A DNA stretch of 64,000 bases from Acridotheres tristis (taxonomy: Eukaryota; Chordata; Aves; Passeriformes; Sturnidae), in the NCBI GenBank assembly GCA_037013685.1, contig CM072890.1, forward strand, positions 2,113,335-2,177,334, in the 5' to 3' direction. Shown in pieces: positions 1 to 12,400 of the stretch. The translations under genes were made by a program, and so were the position numbers. Position 1 is the stretch's first letter. The number at the start of each line of letters is the position of its first letter. Below the pieces are notes generated by a model. That model saw only the letters and a program-made list of their open reading frames with translations, had not been told where the DNA came from and did not search any database.

Positions 1-235
1 TGTCCTCAGGTACCCTAACCAGGTGTTTTGAACACTTCCAGGGATGATGGGCAGCCCCTGGGCCCTGTTCCAATGCTTTACCACCCTCTCCACGGAAATA
101 TTATTCCTAATATCCAATCTAAAGCTCTCCTGGGATAACTTGAGGCCATCTCCTCTCATTTCATTGCTGGCTACCCCCTCCTTTCAGGCAGCTGTAGGGA
201 GTGATAAAGAATCCCTGCAAGTTCTGAACTAAAGT
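1..235 (-). mobile_element. CR1 LINE 3' fragment, reverse orientation
   Basis: Read on the minus strand, this matches the 3' region of avian CR1 retrotransposons. On the plus strand one sees the complement of the familiar tail, for example 'ttccaatgcttta', 'aatatccaatctaaagct' and 'aacttgaggccatctcctc'. It is truncated by the window edge and diverged. It lies in PDE3B intron 1. Recognition is from recalled CR1 consensus, not from a search. Confidence 0.75.
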
Positions 236-2164
236 TTCCATCATGAGAGATGTTCAGAGGAAACTCAACTTGAGGGAGATCACAAAAACAAGTTGGTCAA
301 GACTAGAAAAAGCTACTTATAAAAGAAATGCTGGATCAAACAGTTCAATTAATTTCTCTTCAATGGAAAAAAAAACCTAAGCTGGTGCTAGAAAACACAG
401 ATGTAGAAACTTCAAACTTACTAACTCCACAAGACTGAGTCACATTACCAGGTTTAAATAATGTTGACTCCCACTTTCACACTGGAACAGTTTTAATTAA
501 TTGCCTCAGGCCACAGAAAAAGAGCTACTACTTTGCAAACTAGAAAATGCAGTTTCTCAGTGTGTATAAATGGTTATTAAAAATTATTACAACTGCTTAA
601 ACAAAGACATTCTGTAGAGTTCACATCAGTTATCAAACCAGACTACTAAGCAGTATGGCTTAAATGTCAAAATGCAAAAGCTGCTATTTAATTTCAACAA
701 TTTTTTATTATATTTTTGACATTGGAAATATTAGTAATATTAGTAATATAAAAAAGTCGTGTAGCTCTCTTGAAGTTCCGAGACTTCAGTGTGAATATAC
801 AGGGAAATTTACAATATTTAGTCATCAAAATGGTTCAGTCAACAAAAAACCAGATCTGAAAATGGGGTGGGGAAGGCAGGTATCTTCTGTGAATGTTGGG
901 CATTCTAATTTTTTTTTCTAATTTTTTTTTTTAATAAATTTTTTTAATTTGGGGGCATAAGGAGTTTTTTTTAATTCAAGCTTCAAAGTAAGTGTTGTAA
1001 CAATCATTACCAAGTAACCAGCACAGCAGAATGTATCAATTCTTCAATCAAAACCAATAAATCCACCCAAAGAACTTACAAGAAACTATAGAATGAATGG
1101 CATCATCATGTCAGTATTCCTAATTTTCATATTGAAAATTTGAAACATTTTGAATACTTAGTTGAAATTTTCTGACAAAATATTGTCTTCTGAAAGCACT
1201 GTCTTTAACCATTTTGTCAAAACAAGAATCTTTTACAAGTGTTCCAAGAAAAGAGAGACTAAAACTCTCTTTTACATAACGAAACCTAAAAAATACAGAT
1301 CTATGATGGTTTTTTTGCACTTTAACAGAGGAAAAAAAATCTGTAATCTTATCATGAATCAAGCTATATATTAAATACCAAAACAGACACTTAAGAGATT
1401 CTGAAATCGCTTCTGTTTGATGCTTGTTTCAGACCAATAGGTAAAAGGGTGACCTTTGCTTTTCCTCGACTCACACAGGGCTGTAATCAAGTTAATTAAT
1501 TAATTAAAATCCGCACACAGGACATTTGCATTGAGAACCAAGCCTGTGATATATAAGACAGATTTTTGGCTGGAGGCTGCCAGACAGTGAGGTTTAAAAA
1601 ATAAAGCAGAGAAATCAGATTAGAATTGCCTGGTCTGGCCTGGGGTTTCATCCCTGATGGCACTGAGCATTTACAGGAAACATTGGCTAAATTCACAGAG
1701 CATTCAACTTTTGACAGGTTGTCAGCCACAACAAGGAGATTTGGCAAAACATTTCAAGCCTTGTGGGCTACTTCTCCAAATATTTAATTTATCAGAAACA
1801 TTAATGGCAGAATGGAATTCAGCACAAAATATCCACCCGTGCCCACTCCGATTTCCTGAGCAGGTTTCACAGTATGCTGTGAAATGGGCATTAGCAATAT
1901 TAGCATTACACAGAGCTGCTTTAGGGCCACCACAAAGAGAAGCCACTGTGCCCCTTTCCTTGACATATTATGGGGTCATTTATAGCTCTTTATAGTGGGT
2001 GTCTGCTAAGGGCCACACTCCTCCAAGTGCTTGCCAAATGAAAATCATTCTCCTCCACTGTTTCTTACAAACGATTCCTGATCGTGTTTTCAGTTTGAGA
2101 AGTCCTTGTTCCACTGCAGCTCCTCAGTGCATTTCTGCCCACACTTCCCAAAGTCCTGACAGAG

Positions 2165-2300
2165 CACATCCCTGAAATCATTTCAGAGATCCTCAGCCTG
2201 GGCTGGGGCTCTGGGTGCCTGCTCTGCTGGAAGGTGTCCCTGCCCATGGGATGGGATGGGATCATCCTCCCTGCCATGATTCTCTGATATCCTGGGAATT
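2165..2300 (+). mobile_element. possible CR1 3' fragment, very diverged
   Basis: The segment includes 'ctggaaggtgtccctgccca' followed by a 'gggatgggatcatc' stretch, as in the end of several CR1 subfamilies. The sequence to its left is not recognisable, so this may be only a short remnant. Confidence 0.4.
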
Positions 2301-4807
2301 CCAGTGGCAGAGGAGCCTGCACATCCTTCACACTTCACACCACCTTGTCTGCAATGGCTACCAAAGAGGTAAAGCCCGAAAAATTGCTTATTTGACATTA
2401 TAAAATTAAAGTGTTCTAACTCCATCTTCTGGCTAGGAATAATTGATATGGAAGATCAAAAATGATCGAGTGAATTGAGCTTGACACTAGGCATTACTGA
2501 CAGACTTCAGGTTTCTAAAGTTTCCTCTCTGTGTGATTAAAGCTTTCTCTCCAGTTTATTTTTCACTTCCCTCTCAGTTCTCCCAGGTTTGAGTTCGATC
2601 TTTGTCTTCATCTATGTAATCAACATTTTTGTTAATGTTTTGGATTAAAAAATGTGAATTTGATCAAGAGAAAATTTCCTCCTATCTTCCTGAACATTAT
2701 TTTAAAAGAGAATAATAATAATTAGGTGATAAGTAACAGTCCTTGCGTTAGGAAGGCATCATTAGTTGCACAATGCAAGATTTAATATTTCAGATTTCAT
2801 AAAAGAATAGAGCTAACAACTCCAAACAGCAAGGCCACAGATGTTTTCACACAATTTTCTCTTTGATCACAAACCTTGAGCAGCCAGTAGAAGAAAACAC
2901 AAGAAGTTCACAAAAGAAACAGACACCTGAAGTCATTTCTGTCTATTCCTCAGCAGCTGAATTTGTTCAAAAGCTGAAATGAGACACATGGTGCTCCTGC
3001 TTCTATCTCCACTCCCAACCCCTTCTGCAAAATATTGTCTGGGTGGCTTAATGCACCTTCCACTGGTGATTCTACTGAAGGGGTGACAGAACAGAAAAGC
3101 AGATAACTCTACAAAATGCACATACCACGACTAGAGTTAATATAAAAGCAGTAAACCATACACTATTGGATTGCCCAGTTCCATGTAATAGAAAATTGTA
3201 AAGTGGATGGAGCAAAGGAACCAGCAGGAACAAAGTGGCAGGATCTACTTGTCCCATGAAATTCAGCCTGGGCTTGAAATATTCATAAGAAGGTGACATT
3301 TTCATCGTATTTTCCTAATTCTTGCTGTGTGAATTTTCAGCATGTGAAAATTGAGAGCCAAGGAGGTTTACTACAATGAGCTGGCTAGAAGCTTCCCAAC
3401 CATAACCAGTTACTTATCTGGAACTTCAGGTATCCACAACAGCCAGAAAAATCATCACCTAGAAACACCAGAGGGACAGACTCCTGCTGCCCCAGTGTGA
3501 GAGGATTTCCACTTCTGCACTCCCAGCTAGCAGCTTTTCTTCACTATTACACTACAGACTGAGTCCTGCAGATGAAAGTGAGGAATTGATGAGAGTCCAA
3601 GACCCAGAAGGTGACTCACAGAAGTGTTGTCACAGTTTCATAAAGTTTTCGTTTCATTTCGCTCCAAGAATTACGAAGAATTTTCACATCAACAGAACAG
3701 CATTAATGCACTGTTTTAAATATTCTGGTGTCTGGAAGAGCCCAATTCACACGTGCCCTTTACCACTTCATTCTATATTGATCTATCAATGCAGTATCAT
3801 TCTGTCTGTGACACACAGACACGTCTGAAATTGTTCTTCAAACCCCCTGCTCCATTTATGTGCAAGTCTCACTTAAATATCTAAAATGCACCTTTCCATT
3901 CAAAGCCTTTGTGAAAACTTGGCGCAAAACATTGTGTGGTGCAAGCATGGTGTGTCTGCAACTGCTTCATTTTAACTACCCGTTTGCCAAACTTCAGCCA
4001 AAAACGCTGAAAAGCGTTTTGTTCCTTTACATCAAGCAGACAATGCAGAATACACGGCTCACTCGAGACATGGGGGAAAAAAAAAAAAATTTTGGGCACG
4101 AGGGGATGCTCTTTTAACTGATTTATTGGGGAGCTCTAAACACATCCACTCTTTACACGGCAGTGCCATTAGTTCTCTTAAATCAGCACAGCTTGGCATG
4201 GGCACAATAAACTCCAACCCTGGCCTCCCTCTCTGCTCACTCCCATCCCGGGGTGACTCCCTCCTCCTTTTCACAGCAAAAGCCTTCGCACAGACACGTG
4301 GCAGGAGGAGCTACAAAAAAAAGAAGCGATTACTTTAACCAGGGATTAGTTCCCCAATTCAGTTCGCTGTGCAGTCTCATGGATGTGTGTCAGCACCAGG
4401 GGGGATGGTGCCAGGGCAGCAGGCAGGGCTGGGAAGGATCCCTGCCATAAAGCATCCAGGGAATTGGAATATTTCAGTAGAGGTGTTCAGATTAGAAACT
4501 GGATGTCCAAAGGTCAGTATAAAAAAAAAAAAAAAAAAAATCACTTTTTCTGACGGTATAAAAATTAATTGAAGTTGGACATAGTTCTTAGCACCAAAAA
4601 AATATGTTCTGACCTCAGAACTCATAATTTTAATCAAGACTTGCACTGCAGTTGTACCTCCCAGCCAATAAAACCTGCTGTTGCACCACACATTTTGCTT
4701 GGTTCTGCTGCTCGTATTATGAGCAAAAAAAAAGGGGAGAGGAAAAAAAAAAAAACCACCTAAAGAAAAAAAAAAAACCACTAGTACGTGAGTACAATGA
4801 GGAAGAT

Positions 4808-5018
4808 TGGGGGAAAAACAGAATATAGCAGAAAAAACAGAATATAGGGGAAAAAACAGAATATAGCAGAAAAAACAGAATATAGGGGAAAAAAAGAATA
4901 TAGCAGAATAAACAGAATATAGGGGAAAAAACAGAATATAGCAGAATAAACAGAATATAGGGGGAAAAACAGAATATAGCAGAATAAACAGAATATAGGG
5001 GGAAAAACAGAATAGCAG
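4808..5018. repeat. AT-rich tandem array, 19-bp units in 38-bp dimers
   Basis: About eleven copies of a 19-bp unit starting 'cagaatata' alternate between a 'gcagaaaaaa' form and a 'ggggaaaaaa' form, giving a 38-bp higher-order dimer. Later copies have 'gcagaataaa', so the array has its own internal sub-lineage. Both strands are free of stops for more than 200 bp only because of the repeat. It sits inside PDE3B intron 1. Confidence 0.9.
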
Positions 5019-8000
5019 AGACAAATACAAGAGGTCAGCACTCTAATTTTTAAAATGGAAATAAATAAAGGAGAGTGGGAAGAAAGGAAGGAGGTATAGA
5101 AAAGTTGCTGATAACTCTAAATCACTTGATTTTAAAAGCCATTGAAGCCTTGGCCTCCAGCTGCATCTTAACAAAAACATTTCCTCTAAATAGGTACAAT
5201 ACACAGAGAATAAGTCAGAAATGCTTATAAAATTACTACCCCAGAAGGAAACTATAGTGGAATATAAAAACTGAGAAAAATCATCTGTAACCTAGAGCAA
5301 TGAACTCGCTGTTGCACAGGATTTTACAAACTGTTCCATTCTATGGATTAGTTAAGGACTCACATTCTGTGTGGACACCAAACACTTTGGGAGAAACTGG
5401 GAACAAAGTTAGTTACTTGGACACAGCAAATAAATAAACTGTGAAAATCACAAAATAGTAAAGGAAAACTTGTGGCATGCCAGGAAAATTTAGAGATGGC
5501 TATGGCATGCCTCTCTGTTATTTCCCCCAGCTTTTATCCTCTGAAAATCCAAAGCAAACAAAGAAACCCAATGACAGGTTCACCACAGGCTGAAGTTGTG
5601 ATGTTCTAGGGTGGAGATGAAGAGAAACTTCCTATTCATAAGAAAGAGGAAGATTTTAATATCAGGAGAAAGGGGCTGGAGAACAGAAATTTAGCTACAT
5701 AATTTATCTACATAATTTCCTCTGTTGATCTTAATGATTACATGGAAATAAAAAAAAACATTCCCAGCGAACATAGTTTGAAAATAAAATTATCTGGAAG
5801 AAAAGTTATTCAAATTAGACAATAATAATAATAATAATATTTAAAAGGCTGCCCATATAAGGGATTCGAATTGTCATTTAGGAATATAATGAGGACACAA
5901 AACAAAGAAAACACCCCTTTGTGCTGCTCAGAAAAGCATGGGAACATTCCTGATGCACAAAACTTTGCAGGCAAGGTGGTGTGACTGCTGGCCATTTCAG
6001 CTTCACACACCGAAACAAAAAGATTGCCAGTCACTTTCTTCACGTTTTCAGTGGAATTTTCTACAGAATAGTTCTTAAGAGCTGCAAAAATGTTTTGCTG
6101 ATTTGTTAAAATCACAATCAGGAGACGACAGAGACCTTAATCCCTTTTCTTTCATAGCACCCACCTATTTGGCTGGTTCTGTTACAGAGCAAACAGCATG
6201 AGACAAGTTGACTTGTCCTGACACTGACAGATAGAAACCAAATGTTTCCCCAGGAATTGGACAAAACATCACTGATGTTTTGCTGAAAAACATGCGGTCC
6301 CTTACTGTAATGTCTGAAAGATGAAATAGCCAAGTAGCATCCAGTTCCATCTGTTACTGCACACTTATCTTTTGAAACATGCACGTATCCCAAACAGACC
6401 GGCTGAGAATCCACAAAACAACAACTGAGAATTGTCAGCTCATAAAAGCCCTTTGAAATTAGCTAACAAGTGCCAGAATGAAGATCAAATACAGATAATT
6501 AAATAATACTAAAAGTTATGCAGAAACATAAGTATGTGATCATGTAACTCCCATTTCCTTCATTGAAGGAAAACTGACAAGGCTTACAGGGCTAAAACAC
6601 TAAACCAGGATAAAACAAAATATGCCTGATGTACAGCATAACTTGCAGGAATTGCCTTAAAAAATTGGCAGAATAACAGGACATAACTGAGCTCCACCTG
6701 ATGACGCCATAGCCTCCATTTTACTGCCCAGAATTGAAGGGGCAAAGAAAACGAAGGACGAAATGCAAACTCGTGCTTTGTAGATGCTTTGTTAGCACCT
6801 ACACTAGCTCTTTATTGATCACCCAGATTGAAGTCCCAACACCATTGGCTCCAACACTAAAACTTCATTTCTTGCAGCTGAGCCAACACAAGCACACACC
6901 AAACACAGCCCTCACCAAGCAGTGGCCACAGGCAATGTCTTAGTGAGCCAAACTGCTCTGAAATATCAGCAAAACCTGGTGCTTTTCCTTTTTAATGGCC
7001 AATAAACCCCTGGTGTTTTGGCCACCTCCACGCCTTTTTTTTTTTTTTTTTTTTTCTTAAATTTCAGTAAAATACAATTGGAGAGAAACGTGTACAAAGG
7101 TCCCAGGCCACACAGACACTGATCACCGTTTGGAATGCAAGCCCAGTGACCAGCTAACCATAAATGACACTGGCCTGCAATCCCAAAAATGCCCTAAGAA
7201 TAGGGGCTGCCAGCCTTCTACAGCCAAGGCAATTCATCCAAAGTGTGCAGAAATGAAGGCACTCAATCTTTCTAAGCCTTGCATCCAAGGGTTTGGGGGG
7301 CAGGGAAAGTCAGGTTCCAAATTGGGAAAGTTCAATGATATTTTTTTTGCTTGTATTTTTTCCTTCATGTTTTTAGTAAGGATTAAAATCTTTGAAAATA
7401 ATTTGAAATTCCAAGTATCCAAGCGTTTAAATTAGACTGACTTTTTTTAAGCATTGCACAAACTGAGGAACATGTGTATTCTGTATTAACCTTGATGTTT
7501 TAACAACTCTGGCCTCCAGCTATGTACTATAATTCTTAGTTTGTTAAAGTCTCGTATGTTTGCCTATGTAACAAATCCATGGAAAAATAAAAACACAAAC
7601 ATTTCTGGTTTAACCCGTTGGTCGCTGTGTGATTTTTCCCCTAAAAAACTCAGCCACGAGGCAATACCCATACTAACAACATACATCAATATTAAGCCGG
7701 TTAGTGTAAATTTGTTTACAGTTTTTAATTGAAATCCCGAAGATAACGATGATTTTCTGAGATAAAGCACACACTGCTTTCAACACTAGCTGGTTTATAT
7801 CAGAGGCTACATAATCAGTGGAAATAACTAAATTTTAACCAACAAAGAAAAAAAGGGTTTGAAAAAAAAAACTTGCTTTAGAGGTTAAGGCTCAGGTAAC
7901 ATTAATTTTGAAAGTTATGTTTTAATAAAATTAAAAGATTAATTTTCAGATTAACTGCTGGAAGAGGTAGTGATAACCAAAATGCTGGTGAAACTCGCAC

Positions 8001-8029
8001 TTAATTTCGGCACCTGGGGAAGCTCATTT

Positions 8030-8560
8030 TCACGCGGATCACAAAAATGCGATTGTGCACTTTTGAGAACCGAGCGCGGCCATAACATTCTCCGCAGAAA
8101 ACAGCGCGGAAAGTCGAAATAAATGGAAAAACGGATTCTCCTGAGCAGTCAGTCGCGCACAAGCAGAGACGGGGCCGGTCTCTCCTCGCCTTTGCGGCGG
8201 GCGAGCCGGGCTCGCAGCGCTATCAGACAAGAAACGAGCTGCGGGCTCATTGCTGCAAGCGTGACGCAAACCATCTCCAAGGGAACAGCCCGGGCTGCTC
8301 GAGTGCCCGATCCAGCATTTCCTCATCTGTTTGCGCTCCCAGCAGCGGCCTGACAATGCGCTCCCTGCATCCTGTTCCACTCGGCGGCCACAGAGCGGCT
8401 CAGCTTAACCCTTCACTGCCCCCCGCTCCGAGCCCAGCTCAGCCGCAGCCAAGCTCTCACTGCCGGGCTCCGCGCCGCGCTTTGCGTTTTCTCCCAGCTC
8501 CGCAGCTGCTGTCTACGCCGCCTTCGCTACTTTTAATCGAGAAGGAAAACAATTTTTTTT
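8030..8560. promoter_or_regulatory. intronic CpG-rich island
   Basis: Within otherwise AT-rich intron 1 of PDE3B, this roughly 500-bp block is rich in G+C and in CpG (for example 'gagcgcggcc', 'gcgcggaaagtcg', 'ggcgggcgagccggg', 'ccgcgccgcgc'). A 'gtgacgcaa' CRE/C-EBP-like site lies near 8,261. The block looks like an orphan CpG island: an alternative PDE3B promoter, a promoter for an antisense or enhancer RNA, or an unmethylated enhancer. No first exon can be proven. The short open frames on both strands resemble no protein I know. Confidence 0.55.
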
Positions 8561-8633
8561 AAATTATCTTTTAATTTGTAATCCGTATTTGCGCTACTGA
8601 AAGTTTCGGCCACAAAGAAAATTTAAAAAAAAT

Positions 8634-8773
8634 CAGTCGCCTGCAGACCTTACAATGAGTTATATATGTATATATATGTTATATATTTCTGATCTCCGCC
8701 TGCAGGCTTTACAATGAGTTATATATGTATATATGTATATATTTCTGATCTCCGCCTGCAGGCTTTACAATGA

Positions 8774-8826
<53 letters not shown>

Positions 8827-9398
8827 CTGATATCCGCCTGCAGACTTTACAATGAGTTATATATGTATATATTATATATGTCTGATCTCCGCCTGCAGAC
8901 CTTGCAATGAGTTATATATGTATATATTATATATTTCTGATCTCCGCCTGCAGGCTTTACAATGAGTTATATATGTATATATGTATATATTTCTGATCTC
9001 CGCCTGCAGGCTTTACAATGAGTTATATATGTATATATATATATATATGTCTGATCTCCGCCTGCAGACCTTACAATGAGTTTTATATATATGTATATAT
9101 ATAAATATATATATTTCTGATCTCCGCCTGCGGACCTTACAATGAGTTTTATATACATGTATATATATATATTTCTGATCTCCGCCTGCAGACCTTACAG
9201 TGAGTTATATATAGGTATATATTATATATACATATATTATGTATTTCTGATCTCCGCCTGCAGACCTTGCAATGAGTTATATATGTATATATATATATTA
9301 TATATGTCTGATCTCCGCCTGCAGACCTTACAATGAGTTTTATATATATATATATAAATATATATATTTCTGATCTCCCCCTGCAGACCTTACAATGA

Positions 9399-9429
<31 letters not shown>

Positions 9430-9487
9430 TTCTGATCTCCGCCTGCAGACTTTACAATGAGTTATATATGTATTTCTGATCTCAGCT
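8634..9487. repeat. compound minisatellite with AT-repeat spacers, about 14 copies
   Basis: About fourteen copies of a ~33-bp core beginning 'tctgatctccgcctgcag' and ending 'ttacaatgagtt' are separated by variable TA/TATG dinucleotide tracts, so the period varies from about 43 to 80 bp. The longest pure TA tract is near 8,778-8,824. The core alternates between 'cagacctt' and 'caggcttt' forms. The last copy decays near 9,487. It begins about 75 bp past the intronic CpG island. Confidence 0.92.
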
Positions 9488-12400
9488 TTATAGCTACAGA
9501 ATTTTCCTGATTTTATGCTACACTTCAAGTATGCAAATGTCAAGATTATCTATCAAACTGCTTCTCATTCAATTCAAATAGGTGTACTCTCATTTATAAG
9601 TACCTGTAGGCTCATTTATAAGTAGGAAACATATCTTTAAAATGTATCAAAAACAGTATTTACACCAATAAATTAAAAAAAAATCATATTTTGATCTAAA
9701 AAAAAAATGTAGAGAGCATAGATCTCATCAGTGTGCAGGGAAGCTGCAGATCCTGAAGAAAAAAAAATTACAAAAAAGAATACAAATGCTGGCCGTTCTG
9801 GCAATATGTTGAACACACGAAAAACAGATTATTTTACAGTTTACTTCTTATATATATGAATTTGAATTTGGTCATTTCAGGACATGAATAAACATGAAAC
9901 AAACTATTTTCAGCACAGAGCTTTTCTGTGCTGACATCAGTGCTTATCCGGTGTAAAACACGACTGTTTTTCTGTAGTATGGGAATAGCTGTGGGCCACA
10001 AAGAAAGCAAAAAAGGTGAGATAAAAATAATTGGTTGTTGTTGCTGTCGTTAAAAACTCTGGGCAATTCTTCAGCAAGGAAAAATGCACACGAAATTTAC
10101 CGGTGGAAAAGTCTCCCCCCCCTTTCACAGGGTGATCTCTCAGAGCACTTCAAATGGGAAATCCCCCCCAGCAATCTGAAATGGAAAACAGCCAAGGCAG
10201 AACGACCTGTCCCAGCAGCTTCCTGAGCACCTGGGACAACTGGGGACACAAAATGGGAAGGTGCAGGCAGGGGGCAAGGACGGGGATTTCTCCCAGTTCC
10301 TTTCCCCAAAGCTTCCTCAGCCAGGGGCCACCAGAACTGCTCTGCAAGGAGATGGAAAACATCCTGGTTTTCTCATTCTAACACACCGTTCCTCCTTTTT
10401 CTTGGGAAGCCTTCCTGCTCGAATCTACAATATTCCAAAATATAAAATAACAAGTTTTAGGTTAAAAAGCCCAGGGGGGGATACAGAGAAAGGAGCAGCC
10501 TGAAATAAAACTGTCACCTGTACTCCTGTGGAAAAGAAGAAATCAAAAAGTTAACACAACATGATCAATGTTCCTGCTTATTCAGCAGTTAACTGTTTGC
10601 TAGCATCTCCGTGGTGTATTTCCCAAAATACAGATGTTTCCATCAGTAAGCTTTTCTGCTCTATTCATATAGATTTTTCTCTGCATCACTTCTCAGCTTC
10701 TTCCCATTCACCTGCATCCCTCTGATGTTATTCCTCTGTGCTACATCACCCACACAGTTTGTAGGAAGGCAGAAAAAAAAAACAGAAATAAATGTTTTTT
10801 TCACCCATAGATAGTTTTCCTCAACTGAATGGAAAGCCAGCTCAGGAAGAAAAATAAAGGAAGTAGTCTGGTATTATGGAAATTCTGCTATTTTGGTGAT
10901 TATGGAAATTCCAGAAATGAGATCAAGCAGTTTCAGGGATGAGGAGGAAACGATAAGCAGAAAACCTGGGATGGCACAAGGCATGTTGGGGAACCCTTAT
11001 GTCCCTAGAGGGGAGGAGAGGGAAGCAAACCAGCCCAGGCCAGCAAGACACAGAAAATTTCCACCCTAACTCTATTCAGCAGTGGTTTAGGGAGCTTTTG
11101 CTCATGGGATTCAGGGTTCAGACAAGTTCTCCAAAACTAAAACATAAAATGGTTGTTGAGGATATCTTTGATAAAATGAGTTTTAGGTGAGTGGATTACA
11201 ATCAGGTCAAAGAACATCCACATACAAGTTCTGTCAGAGGGAACTAAAAGATATTTATATAAAAATACGAACAAAAGCCTCCACAAGGGTTGGAAATTTA
11301 TCCAAATACGGCTGACTTAGTATTTTTACAATCCTCAGAATTGTTGTGTGCCTTAGAGCAATCCACCAGCTATGGAATCCACCACCACAGGGCAGATTTC
11401 TGCTACACTCTGGGACACAAGAATCAGAATACAGCTCTGGTCACCAGGCTAGGTGACATTCCAAATGGTGCTCATGACAAGAGCAAGCAGGGAACCGGGT
11501 GTCCTTTTTAACTCTGTTTTTTCTTGGCTTACCCTTCTTACTGAAATCTGCAAGGGCACCACTGCAGAACGTCTTAGAGAGTGAATCAGAGCTGATGGGA
11601 AGGAAAAGCCAGAGCTGGGACACAGCTGGGAATCTAACAGGTGTGCTGAACCAAAGTATGACTCAGATATTGGAAATAAAGTTCCAATTTTTTTAAAAAA
11701 AAAGAAAGAAAAGTTCTGTGAAAATCCACCTAAATGTGCTAGCCTAATGGAGGTAAATAAAGCTCAAGGTATCAGGACAAAAAAACGTTTTTTTTCCTCT
11801 GCTCCTACTGATTCTGTTACAAGGCAAGCTGTAATCAGAACAAAACCCCTCAACCAAATTCATTGTCATTGCTACACAGATCAGGCAAAGCTTTCCTGTA
11901 GCTCCCAAACACTGCAGGAAAGTGCAATGACAAAATACAAATCCTCTGAGTCTTTATCTCCATTTTTAACGGTGAGGGGAGGAAGATGTTCAGCATTTAT
12001 TTTTTGAGGCACAGCTCATTCCATATTATCATTAGTCAGCCAGCTCTTCTTGCAGCCCTTGAGTGAACACTACTCCCACTTCTCCCTCCTCACTTGCTTA
12101 CAAATAGGAGACAGCAAGGCAAAACATAAACAAGATGTCTAAAGGTTTAGTCCTCTTAGAAAAAAAAAAAAAAAAAAAAAAAAAAAGCACCCAAAACCCC
12201 AAACCAACCTAGAAAACCTTTGTCCCCTCCATCCAGGAAATAAACAAACAGGGGATTGTTTTGAGCTTTGAAACCACGGAACACATGCAGATACTCTTTG
12301 GGCAGCAAAGAATAAGCTCCCAGGCACCCAAGCCCACATCTTAAGAGCTCAGATCTGACAAATAAATTTGCAGTTGAACTCACAGAGAAGGAAGCAGATC

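Noticed and set aside
4377..5041. 217-codon and 86-codon hydrophobic minus-strand frames
   Set aside because: Translation of the AT-rich 19/38-bp array; the apparent membrane protein is an artefact of TAT/TTC-rich repeats.
6600..6960. Possible old LTR or gene fragment around the 69-codon frame
   Set aside because: The texture is less AT-rich than its surroundings, but I found no terminal motifs, target duplication or family similarity.
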